NCBI GenBank assembly: GCA_050012775.1
Contig: JBEKGN010000013.1
Coordinates: 62,001 to 126,000 of the forward strand
Direction of reading: 5' to 3'
DNA length: 64,000 bases
Source: Roseiarcus sp050012775
GTDB taxonomy: Bacteria > Pseudomonadota > Alphaproteobacteria > Rhizobiales > Beijerinckiaceae
Shown: piece after piece, positions 17,217 to 24,430 of the stretch
Position numbering within the stretch: the stretch's first letter is position 1
How the letters are laid out: every line of letters starts with the position of its first letter
The notes under the pieces: generated by a model
What the model saw: the letters and a program-made list of their open reading frames with translations, nothing else
The model's database searches: none
What the model was told of the DNA's origin: nothing
Made by a program: the position numbers and the translations under genes

Positions 17217-18130
17217 CGAGCGAAACGGGCGAGGCTCCAGCGGCGCCGCCGGCCAGGATCAATCTTGCCGAGGAGTTCGCGCAGTCGGGCGTCGGGCCCG
17301 TGCTGCAACAGCTCGACGACGAGCTGATCGGCCTCGCTCCCGTCAAGCAGCGCATTCGCGAGATCGCGGCGCTGCTGCTCGTCGATCGCGTGCGGCGCAA
17401 GTTCGGGCTCACTTCCCAGGCGCCGACGCTGCATATGAGTTTCACCGGCAATCCTGGCACCGGCAAGACCACCGTCGCCATGCGCATGGCCGAGATTCTG
17501 CACAAGCTCGGCTATGTCAGGCGCGGCCATCTCGTCTCCGTCACGCGCGACGACCTCGTCGGCCAATATATCGGCCACACCGCGCCCAAGACCAAGGAAG
17601 TGCTGAAAAAGGCGATGGGCGGGGTGCTGTTCATCGACGAAGCCTATTACCTCTATCGCCAGGAAAACGAGCGCGACTATGGGCAGGAGGCGATCGAGAT
17701 CCTGTTGCAGGTGATGGAGAACAACCGCGACGATCTCGTTGTGATTCTCGCCGGCTACGCCGACAAGATGGATCGGTTCTTCCACTCCAACCCCGGCTTT
17801 CGCTCGCGCGTCGCCCATCACATCGATTTTCCCGATTACAACGACGCCGACCTGCTCGCGATCGGCGAGAAGATGCTCGCCGGGCTCAACTACAAGCTGA
17901 GTCCGGCGGCGTGGCAGGCGCTCGCCGAATATATCGCGGCGCGGCGCACGCAGCCGCATTTCGCCAATGCGCGAAGCATCCGCAACGCGCTCGATCGCGC
18001 GCGCCTGCGCCAGGCCAACCGCTGCTTCGCCATGCTTGACGCGGAATTGACAATCGATCAGCTGATGACCATCGAAGCCGAGGACATTCGCCAGAGCCGG
18101 GTGTTCCAGCAACAGGAGAATGGCGCATGA
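17213..18130 (+). CDS. cbbX: Red-type RuBisCO activase CbbX
   Basis: This is a 305-residue AAA+ ATPase that remodels inhibited red-type RuBisCO by pulling on the CbbL C-terminus. The Walker A motif is GNPGTGKTT (about residues 79-87), the Walker B motif is VLFIDEAYYL, and a pore-like region GQYIGHTAPKT lies between them. The ATG at 17213 overlaps the cbbS stop and the TGA overlaps the cbbE start, so cbbS-X-E are translationally coupled. An open frame further upstream is only read-through of cbbS. Confidence 0.97.
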   Translation: MTSETGEAPAAPPARINLAEEFAQSGVGPVLQQLDDELIGLAPVKQRIREIAALLLVDRVRRKFGLTSQAPTLHMSFTGNPGTGKTTVAMRMAEILHKLGYVRRGHLVSVTRDDLVGQYIGHTAPKTKEVLKKAMGGVLFIDEAYYLYRQENERDYGQEAIEILLQVMENNRDDLVVILAGYADKMDRFFHSNPGFRSRVAHHIDFPDYNDADLLAIGEKMLAGLNYKLSPAAWQALAEYIAARRTQPHFANARSIRNALDRARLRQANRCFAMLDAELTIDQLMTIEAEDIRQSRVFQQQENGA

Positions 18131-18819
18131 CGCCACCGGTTCTCATCGCGCCGTCGATTCTGTCGGCCGACTTTTCCAAGCTCGGCCAGGAGGTGCGCGA
18201 CGTCGTCTCGGCCGGCGCCGATTGGATCCATCTCGACGTGATGGACGGGCATTTCGTTCCCAACATCACCTTCGGACCGCCTGTCGCGGCGGCGCTGCGC
18301 CCGCACACGGACAAGGTGTTCGATTGCCATCTGATGATCGAGCCCGCCGATGCCTATCTCGAGGCCTTCGCCAAGGCGGGCTGCGACGTCATCACCGTCC
18401 ATGTCGAAGCGTGCAAACATCTCGACCGCACGTTGCAGGCGATTCGCGCGTTGGGCAAGAAGGCGGGCGCAGCGCTCAATCCCGCGACGCCGGCCGAGAC
18501 GATCGAATACGTGCTCGATCGGCTCGATCTCGTCCTGCTGATGACGGTGAATCCCGGCTTCGGCGGTCAGGCGTTCATCCCCGCGGTCATCGAAAAGATC
18601 GCGCGCGTCAAGCGCATGATCGGCGCGCGCCGAATCGACATCGAGATCGACGGCGGCGTGACGCCGGAGACCGCGCCGCTGGTGGTCGGGGCCGGCGCGA
18701 ACGTGCTGGTCGCGGGATCGGCGGTCTTCAAGGGCGGACCCGCCGCCTACGCCGGGAATATCGAGGCGATCCGCGCCGCGGCTTCGCGCGCGCCGCTTGC
18801 CAGGAGCCGAGCAAGATAG
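18127..18819 (+). CDS. cbbE: Ribulose-phosphate 3-epimerase
   Basis: This is a 230-residue TIM-barrel enzyme interconverting xylulose-5-phosphate and ribulose-5-phosphate, supplying CbbP. Conserved pieces are APSILSADFSKLGQE, DVMDGHFVPNITFGPP with the catalytic Asp and metal-binding His, MTVNPGFGGQAFIP and the phosphate loop IDGGVTPETAP. It is coupled to cbbX by an ATGA overlap and is the last canonical Calvin gene of the operon. An SDR gene starts 12 bp downstream. Confidence 0.96.
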   Translation: MTPPVLIAPSILSADFSKLGQEVRDVVSAGADWIHLDVMDGHFVPNITFGPPVAAALRPHTDKVFDCHLMIEPADAYLEAFAKAGCDVITVHVEACKHLDRTLQAIRALGKKAGAALNPATPAETIEYVLDRLDLVLLMTVNPGFGGQAFIPAVIEKIARVKRMIGARRIDIEIDGGVTPETAPLVVGAGANVLVAGSAVFKGGPAAYAGNIEAIRAAASRAPLARSRAR

Positions 18820-18831
18820 CAAACTCTCGGG

Positions 18832-19584
18832 ATGACCGAGAACAACGCGATCCTCATCACCGGCGCCTCGCGCGGCATCGGGCGCGCCGCGGCGCTGCTC
18901 GCTTGCGTGCGCGGCTGGTCGGTCGGCGTCAATTATTTGCATGACGAGGACTCGGCCCACGAAGTCGTCGAGGCGATCGCCCGCGCCGGCGGCAAGGCGG
19001 TGGCGTTGCGCGGCGACGTCGCCGACGAGGACGACGTCGTCGCGATGTTCGAAGGCGCGACGCGCGCGCTCGGGCCCCTTCGCGGCGTCGTCGCCAACGC
19101 CGGAATCGTCGCGCCGACGGCGCGCCTCGTCGACATGAGCGCCGAGCGCATGCGGCGGGTGTTCGAGGTCAACATCCTCGGCGCCTACCTGACCGCGCGC
19201 GAGGCGGCGCGGCGGATGTCGAGGAGCCTCGGGGGCGCCGGCGGCTCGATGGTGCTCATTTCGTCCGCCGCGGCGCGGCTCGGCTCCCCCGGTCTTTACG
19301 TCGATTACGCCGGGTCGAAGGGCGCGATCGATACGCTGACGCTGGGCCTGGCCAAGGAGTTGGCGCCCGAAGGCGTGCGCGTCAACGCGATCCGGCCGGG
19401 CCTGATCGACACCGAAATCCACGCCAACGGCGGCGAACCCGATCGCGCGTTGAAGCTCGGCGCGGCGACGCCTCTCGGCCGGCCGGGAACGGCCGAGGAA
19501 GTCGCCGAGGCGATCATCTGGCTGCTCAGCGACGCCGCCTCCTACGTCACCGGCGCCATTCTCGACGTGGCGGGCGGGCGGTAG
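18832..19584 (+). CDS. Short-chain dehydrogenase/reductase
   Basis: This is a 250-residue Rossmann enzyme. The cofactor motif is ITGASRGIGRAAALLA (T-G-x3-G-I-G), with NAGIV and the catalytic S-(Y-x3-K) set: VLISSAAARLG and YVDYAGSKGAIDTLT. The C-terminal TGAILDVAGGR is typical of FabG-like SDRs using NAD(P)H. The substrate is unknown. It follows cbbE by 12 bp in the same direction, so it may be carried on the cbb transcript, although SDR genes are not a usual part of that operon. A hairpin at 19620-19644 lies beyond its stop. Confidence 0.88.
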   Translation: MTENNAILITGASRGIGRAAALLACVRGWSVGVNYLHDEDSAHEVVEAIARAGGKAVALRGDVADEDDVVAMFEGATRALGPLRGVVANAGIVAPTARLVDMSAERMRRVFEVNILGAYLTAREAARRMSRSLGGAGGSMVLISSAAARLGSPGLYVDYAGSKGAIDTLTLGLAKELAPEGVRVNAIRPGLIDTEIHANGGEPDRALKLGAATPLGRPGTAEEVAEAIIWLLSDAASYVTGAILDVAGGR

Positions 19585-19619
19585 CGGGCGAGGGCGGACG
19601 CTGGGCGCCGAAGTCAAAG

Positions 19620-19644
19620 GGCCGCTTTGGGTGGGAGAGCGGCC
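19620..19644. terminator. Hairpin between convergent genes
   Basis: GGCCGCT (19620-19626) pairs with AGCGGCC (19638-19644) across an 11-base loop. It is between the stop of the SDR gene (19584) and the stop of the CoA-transferase gene (19682). There is no proper T-run, so it is only terminator-like. Confidence 0.45.
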
Positions 19645-19681
19645 GCGACTTTATCGATTCAAACATTTGAAGACGAAGTTT

Positions 19682-20434
19682 CTAGGCCCCGCGCTCCGCG
19701 ACGAGCGTCGCGGCAAATTGCGGATAGGTCTCCGCGATTTCTTCCGTCACGCGTCCACGCAATAGTGCAAGCGTTTCCGAAACGGGCTCAACGGTGGTCG
19801 GTACGGAGGTCGGCGCATCGTATTCAAACCCCGTATTCGCTTTCACGTCGGCGCTGGACGCGCCGCGATGCACGCTCCGCAGCAGGAAGCGTTTGCGCTC
19901 TTTATCAAATGCAAACAGCGCCAGTCCCGTAAGCAGTGCGTATGGGCCGCCATTGCGAACGATGCCCTCGCTTGTGCCGGGCGCGCTGACGAAATCGATT
20001 TTATCGACAAACACGCGAGGCGAATGCTCCTCACGAAACAAGATCACACGCGGCACGACGTAATAGAGAAACGCCGATCCGAAAGAACCCGGCCAGCGCA
20101 CCGTGGTCCGCGGATAATCGCCTATCCCAACGAGATTGACATTGGCCTGGCCGTCGATCTGTCCGCCGCCGAGAAAGAAGGCGTCGATACGGCCTTGTGC
20201 GGCGCAGTCAAACAGTTCAAAGGCGCCGTTGGTGAAGAAATTGTGCTCGCGCGATCCGAGCACGGCGATGCGAATCCGCTCAAGCCCACGCGCTTCGTTG
20301 CGAGCCCGCAGCAACATCGCGCCAGCGGCCGGAATCGGTGAAGAGGCCCCAACGGCGACCGTGCGGACGCCTGTCAACAACTCCGCAACCGTGGCGATCA
20401 GGATTTCGCGCGACGTGGCTCGACGAGAGTTCAC
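19682..20434 (-). CDS. CoA-transferase family I, beta-type subunit (IpdB-like)
   Basis: This is a 250-residue protein. The block HNFFTNGAFELFDCAAQGRI, followed by DAFFLGGGQIDGQANVNLVG, WPGSFGSAFLYYVVPRV and KIDFVSAPGTSEG, looks like the beta subunit of the glutaconate CoA-transferase/IpdAB branch. In IpdAB of steroid-degrading actinobacteria the complex is a ring-opening hydrolase rather than a transferase; which reaction applies here is not decided by the sequence, and I cannot point with confidence to the catalytic Glu. The start is GTG at 20434, overlapping the upstream subunit stop (GTGA). No other steroid or aromatic catabolism genes lie nearby. Confidence 0.75.
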   Translation of the reverse strand: MNSRRATSREILIATVAELLTGVRTVAVGASSPIPAAGAMLLRARNEARGLERIRIAVLGSREHNFFTNGAFELFDCAAQGRIDAFFLGGGQIDGQANVNLVGIGDYPRTTVRWPGSFGSAFLYYVVPRVILFREEHSPRVFVDKIDFVSAPGTSEGIVRNGGPYALLTGLALFAFDKERKRFLLRSVHRGASSADVKANTGFEYDAPTSVPTTVEPVSETLALLRGRVTEEIAETYPQFAATLVAERGA

Positions 20435-21249
20435 GCCGCTGCCTCGGGTCGGCGCATGAAGGCTTCCATATAGGCCGCAAAGCCGTCGACCGATCTCGCC
20501 ATGCGGGCGTATCGCGCAACTTCGGCGTCATCAACGGGATATTCACCCCATAGCCCGAGCGGCCAAGCTCCGTTGCGCGCCTGGGCGATCGCGGTCACGT
20601 AGAGCGCCGGCAGAACGCCGGCGGCGGAATTCTCGTCCGCAAGCAGCGAGGTCTCGCGGATACGTTCCACCGTGACCAACGTCGCCTTCGCGGCATAGGC
20701 CATTGTGGCGAGTTCAGCTTGACGCCCGATCCGGACATTGCCGAAGCGATCCGCCTCCGGCGCATGGAACAGCGCGACATCGGGACGTATCGCCGGGACA
20801 ACGACGATCGGATCATCTGGCGCGAACGGATTGCCGATGATCTTCCAGTCCGGTCGAGCCTTCATCAAATCGCTGCCGATGATGCCCCGGATCGGCAGAA
20901 ACGGAACGCCTTTCTGACCCGCCGTGAGACCGGCCAATACGGCAGGACATGTCGCGTCCATCAGTTGCAGGGCTCCCGCGCGCACGCCTTCGGCGAAACG
21001 GGGCGCTCCGCCAGCCTCACCCAAGGTGACGGCGCTGGTTTCGATTGATCTGACGAGACCCGCGCCGATCAGCATATCGGCTTGTATGCCGCTGATGGGT
21101 ACGCAGACGAGGTGAAGATTCTTGCGGCCAGCAGCAATTATCGCTGCTGTTGCAGCCATGGCGACGCCGGAGCGATCAGCGGGAACCGCAAGCGACATGC
21201 CATCTTGAACCTGGGCGGCAAGAGCTTCGAGGGAAATGAAGTTTTCCAT
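20431..21249 (-). CDS. CoA-transferase family I, alpha-type subunit (IpdA-like)
   Basis: This is a 272-residue protein from the ATG at 21249 (MENFISLEALAAQVQDGMSL), which has a GAGGA ribosome binding site; a longer frame to 21297 is unlikely. The N-terminal LAAQVQDGMSLAV and the central PDVALFHAPEADRFGNVRI, with KATLVTVERI after it, are features of family I CoA-transferase alpha subunits. It is the first gene of a two-gene operon with the beta subunit. The operon stands alone, and a palindrome 61-84 bp upstream of the start is a likely operator. The acyl-CoA substrate is unknown. Confidence 0.75.
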   Translation of the reverse strand: MENFISLEALAAQVQDGMSLAVPADRSGVAMAATAAIIAAGRKNLHLVCVPISGIQADMLIGAGLVRSIETSAVTLGEAGGAPRFAEGVRAGALQLMDATCPAVLAGLTAGQKGVPFLPIRGIIGSDLMKARPDWKIIGNPFAPDDPIVVVPAIRPDVALFHAPEADRFGNVRIGRQAELATMAYAAKATLVTVERIRETSLLADENSAAGVLPALYVTAIAQARNGAWPLGLWGEYPVDDAEVARYARMARSVDGFAAYMEAFMRRPEAAA

Positions 21250-21309
21250 GTCGTCCTCACATCGCAAAATGCTGTCGTGCGCTCTTGCGAATGTCAATGC
21301 CGTCTTAAG

Positions 21310-21333
21310 CGGTCAAAATCGAACGTTTGACCG
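21310..21333. promoter_or_regulatory. Perfect 8-8-8 inverted repeat upstream of CoA-transferase operon
   Basis: CGGTCAAA (21310-21317), an 8-base spacer, then TTTGACCG (21326-21333). The arms are perfect complements. The repeat lies 61-84 bp upstream of the alpha-subunit ATG and about 115 bp upstream of the TetR gene, inside a divergent gap, so it is probably a transcription-factor site. It does not resemble the two TetR-flanking palindromes. Confidence 0.55.
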
Positions 21334-21439
21334 GCGCCGCCGGCGTTTCCCGGAAGTCTGCCCCGCGTCGACGCTTCGCCGCCATTCGGATCGCGAGAGC
21401 TATCGTCGGCGTTGACAGCCGCTATGGTTTCGGCCTATT

Positions 21440-21457
21440 TGTCACCGAATGGTGACA
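21440..21457. promoter_or_regulatory. TetR operator candidate 1 (TGTCACC-N4-GGTGACA)
   Basis: This is a perfect inverted repeat, TGTCACC-GAAT-GGTGACA. The same arms with the same 4-base spacer recur at 22098-22115, on the other side of the TetR gene. This copy overlaps the first possible start codon of that gene (ATG at 21449), as expected for autorepression. Confidence 0.75.
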
Positions 21458-22081
21458 TTTGGACCAAAACGCAGCTCAGGCCGAGATTCGGAAGCGATGC
21501 GCGCGCGCATCCTCGAGGCGGTCAGGCGGATGATCGTGCGCGACGGGCTGGCGGCGATCGGCGTCAACGCGCTCGCGCGCGAGGCGGCCTGTGACAAGGT
21601 TCTCATCTACCGCTATTTCGGCGACCTCGAGGGCGTCTATGCCGCCTACGCCGCGCAGAGCGATTTCTGGTGGGATGTCGACGAGCTGACGCGCGGGATC
21701 GACCCCTCGCGAGCGTCGGCGGGCGAGGCGATGAAAACGATCCTTCGCCGCCATGCGCAGGCCCTGCGCGCGCGGCCCGTGACGCTGGCCGTGCTCGCGG
21801 CCGAACTCGTGGATCGCACGCGGCTCGTCGTCGCGCTCGAGGCGGTTCGCGAACGCCGCGCGCTGGAATTGTCGGCATGGATCGGCCAACACTACAGGCT
21901 GCCTCCGTCCGCCGACGTCGAAGCCGTCGGCATGCTGCTCGGCGTCGCCATCAACTATCTCGCCGTGCGCGCGCGGACGATTCGGGTGATGGGCGGCGTC
22001 AAAATAAAGACCGACGGCGACTGGGAGCGGATTTTTGCCGCCATCGACTCGCTGATCGACGGCGTCATGCGCGTGGAGTGA
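21449..22081 (+). CDS. TetR-family transcriptional regulator
   Basis: This is 210 residues from ATG 21449, or 194 from ATG 21497 (MRARILEAVRRMIVRDGLAA), which has a GGAAG just upstream. The earlier ATG lies inside a palindromic operator, so the shorter form is favoured unless the message is leaderless. The N-terminal helix-turn-helix is GVNALAREAACDKVLIYRYF, the TetR pattern ending in L-I/Y-Y-R/H-Y-F. The C-terminal ligand domain is not assignable to a ligand. Identical 7-bp palindromes at 21440-21457 and 22098-22115 flank the gene and are the likely binding sites controlling it and the downstream Acg-type gene. Confidence 0.85.
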   Translation: MVTFGPKRSSGRDSEAMRARILEAVRRMIVRDGLAAIGVNALAREAACDKVLIYRYFGDLEGVYAAYAAQSDFWWDVDELTRGIDPSRASAGEAMKTILRRHAQALRARPVTLAVLAAELVDRTRLVVALEAVRERRALELSAWIGQHYRLPPSADVEAVGMLLGVAINYLAVRARTIRVMGGVKIKTDGDWERIFAAIDSLIDGVMRVE

Positions 22082-22097
22082 TTTTTTTTGCGCAAAA

Positions 22098-22115
22098 TGT
22101 CACCTGCCGGTGACA
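22098..22115. promoter_or_regulatory. TetR operator candidate 2 (TGTCACC-N4-GGTGACA)
   Basis: This is a perfect inverted repeat, TGTCACC-TGCC-GGTGACA, with arms identical to those at 21440-21457. It lies 17 bp after the TetR stop and 18 bp before the ATG at 22134, just ahead of the AAGGAGA ribosome binding site, so a bound repressor would sit on the downstream gene's leader or promoter. Confidence 0.75.
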
Positions 22116-22133
22116 AAGGGAAGGAGAACTGTC

Positions 22134-23330
22134 ATGATGTCTCTTGCCTCGAACAGGCGGGAAGCGCTCGCCATCGGCGGCGCCACGATCTTTCTGGCGG
22201 CCGCCGGCGGCATGCTGCGCGCAGTCGACGCGGCGGGCCAACCTTTGCCTGAAGGGGACGCCTACGCGCCCTGGCGGCTTTGGAACGATCCCTCGATCGG
22301 CGGCACGCCATTGGCGCTCGTCGCCGCGGGCGTTCTCGCCGCCAACCCGCACGACACGCAGCCCTGGCTGTTCGGCGTGAGCGCGAACGCCATCGAGATT
22401 TTCGCCGATCTGTCGCGCAACCTCGGAGCCATGGACACTTATGTGCGCGAGATGCATCTCGGTCTCGGTTGCGCGATAGAGAACATGCGGCTTGCGGCCG
22501 GTCCCAATGGCTATTCCGCAGAGATCGAGGCGACGCCGGGATTGCTGACGGCGCTCGCAGAGCGGCGAATGCCGGTTCACGCCGCGACCGTGCGCCTGAT
22601 CGAGCGCGGGCGAACCGCGCCGGATTCGCTCTACCGCGCAATACCGGATCGCCACACCAACCGTTACGCATACGATCGCGACAGGGCGCTGCCGGAAGAC
22701 TGGCGCCATTTCGCGAGCCATGCCGACGTCGGCGCCGACGTTCGCGTGTTCCTCTTCGAGGATGGCGAGCCGCGCCGCCTCTTCGACGCCGCCGTCGTCG
22801 AGGCCACCGAGGCCATTATCGCCGACCAGACCATGGTCGCCGACAGCGACCGCTGGTTCCGCGCCTCGAGCGCCGAGATCGACGCCCATCGCGACGGGCC
22901 GACGCTGGAGGCGGCCGGTCTGTCTTCCCTCACGCTGATGCTTGCGCGTCTGTTTCCGGTCTCCGCCGAGACGAGCCACAAGGGCTGGATGGATCAAACG
23001 CGCGACGTTCAGGTGGCGAGCGCGCCGGCGGTCGGCCTCATAGCCGTGCGCGACCGCTACGACCGCGTCAGCGCGATCGCGGCGGGCCGCGTTTGGCAGC
23101 GGCTGCATTTGAGCGCCACGGCGCTCGGCATGGCGATGCAACCGCTCAATCAGCCCATCGAGATGATCGACCGCGAGCGGCAGGCCGGGCTCGGCGCGGC
23201 TTGGGCGGCGCGCGTGGCGCGCCTGACGGGCGACGACTGGCAGGCGACGTTTTCATTCCGCGCCGGCTTCGCGTCACAAACGGCGCCGGCGAGTCCCCGC
23301 CGGCGCCTCAAGGATGTGCTGAGAGTCTAG
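22134..23330 (+). CDS. Acg-family FMN-binding oxidoreductase with Tat-like leader
   Basis: This is a 398-residue protein starting at the ATG at 22134 behind AAGGAGA. The N-terminus NRREALAIGGATIFLAAAGG is a twin-arginine-like export signal, suggesting a folded, cofactor-loaded periplasmic enzyme. The mature part shows NPHDTQPWLFGV, DRHTNRYAYDRDRALP and RVWQRLHLSATALGMAMQPL, the pattern of Acg-type nitroreductase-fold proteins. The biochemical activity of the family is not well settled. It is directly downstream of the TetR gene with a shared operator sequence, so it is probably the regulator's main target. Confidence 0.8.
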   Translation: MMSLASNRREALAIGGATIFLAAAGGMLRAVDAAGQPLPEGDAYAPWRLWNDPSIGGTPLALVAAGVLAANPHDTQPWLFGVSANAIEIFADLSRNLGAMDTYVREMHLGLGCAIENMRLAAGPNGYSAEIEATPGLLTALAERRMPVHAATVRLIERGRTAPDSLYRAIPDRHTNRYAYDRDRALPEDWRHFASHADVGADVRVFLFEDGEPRRLFDAAVVEATEAIIADQTMVADSDRWFRASSAEIDAHRDGPTLEAAGLSSLTLMLARLFPVSAETSHKGWMDQTRDVQVASAPAVGLIAVRDRYDRVSAIAAGRVWQRLHLSATALGMAMQPLNQPIEMIDRERQAGLGAAWAARVARLTGDDWQATFSFRAGFASQTAPASPRRRLKDVLRV

Positions 23331-23363
23331 CGGCCTGCGATGCCGCGATCGACGAAAACCCGG

Positions 23364-23735
23364 TCAGTGGAAGGCCGGATGGATGAAGATGACGACGGTC
23401 AGCGCCATGCCGACAAAGAAACTCGCGGAGCGCAGAGGCTGCCGGTCCATCAGGTAGAACGCCATGTGGGCGAGCCGCGCGAGGATGAAGGCGAGGGCGA
23501 GCCAGCCCACGGTGGCGTTGGCGCCTTCGACGATATGCGAAACGATCACCGCCGCGGCGAAGAACGGAAAAGCCTCGAAGCCGTTGAGATGCGCGCCATA
23601 GGCGCGCGCGGCGAGCCCTTCGAGGGCGGCGACGCCGAGCCTCGGCGCGTGCGCATTGAGTTTGCTCGAGGCGAGCCCGAAGGGAACATAGGGCAGCAGG
23701 GCGGCGACGAATACGCACCAAAAGGCGATGGTCAT
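23364..23735 (-). CDS. MAPEG-family membrane protein
   Basis: This is a 123-residue protein with four hydrophobic segments. The motif NGFEAFPFFAAAVIVSHIVEGAN is the MAPEG signature region (N-x-x-E-x-F/x-P-F), and a later RLAHMAFYLMDRQPLRS occurs in place of the R-x-x-Y motif of glutathione-dependent members. MAPEG proteins in eukaryotes use glutathione on lipophilic substrates; bacterial members are mostly uncharacterised. It is convergent with the Acg-type gene, 33 bp apart. Confidence 0.85.
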   Translation of the reverse strand: MTIAFWCVFVAALLPYVPFGLASSKLNAHAPRLGVAALEGLAARAYGAHLNGFEAFPFFAAAVIVSHIVEGANATVGWLALAFILARLAHMAFYLMDRQPLRSASFFVGMALTVVIFIHPAFH

Positions 23736-23913
23736 GGGAGCCTCCCCCAGGGATGAAACGACGCGGCCAGACCTTATCGCGACGCGCTCGGCGACGATAG
23801 GGAGCGCGTCAGGGTTTCATGCAAGCGGCCGTTGACTTTGGCGACGTCCGCAGCGCCGAATACGCCGGTCGATCCGATTCCCGTGCGATCGTCCCTTTTC
23901 ATGAGGCGCTTCG

Positions 23914-24342
23914 ATGAACCCCCGCCTTTTCCTTCTCGTCTTTCTGTTGGCGCCCGGTCTCGATCAGGCGCGCGCGCAAGACGCCGCGGCGACGCATCCG
24001 GCCTATTGGGGCGCGCCTTCGGTCGACGGCGGCAAGTGTTGCGCGAGCCTCAATGAAGTGCGCGACAACATCGATCGGCTGGATCGGCAAATCATCCAGC
24101 TCATGGCCGAGCGCGGAAAATACGTCGCCGAGGCCGGCCGCTTCAAAGCCGATCCCGCCGCGGTCAGCGCGCCGGCGCGCGTCGAAGCGATCATCGCCAA
24201 GGTCAAGACGATCGCCCGCGAGGACGGCCTCGCGGAAAGCGTCGCCGAACGCAGCTATCGCGCGATGATCGCCGCGTTCGAGGATTACGAGCGGGAGGAA
24301 TGGACGCGCCGCAACGCGGGCGGGGCGAGTGAGGTGAAGTGA
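23914..24342 (+). CDS. Secreted AroQ-class chorismate mutase
   Basis: This is a 142-residue protein. MNPRLFLLVFLLAPGLDQARAQ is a signal peptide with probable cleavage after ARA. The mature part carries LNEVRDNIDRLDRQIIQLMAERGKYV, the N-terminal helix of AroQ chorismate mutases with its catalytic Arg and R-Y/F-V-x2-A context. ARVEAIIAKVKTIAREDGL and then RAMIAAFEDYEREEW supply the second and third helices. It would convert chorismate to prephenate, but in the periplasm, where no chorismate pool is expected. Mature size is about 120 residues, a single domain. Confidence 0.82.
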   Translation: MNPRLFLLVFLLAPGLDQARAQDAAATHPAYWGAPSVDGGKCCASLNEVRDNIDRLDRQIIQLMAERGKYVAEAGRFKADPAAVSAPARVEAIIAKVKTIAREDGLAESVAERSYRAMIAAFEDYEREEWTRRNAGGASEVK

Positions 24343-24430
24343 GCGGGGCGATTGGCCGCCAGGCTCACACGATCGCGTCGATAGGATTTGGCCGCAATGT
24401 CGGCCGACCGACCCTAACCCATGACGCTCA

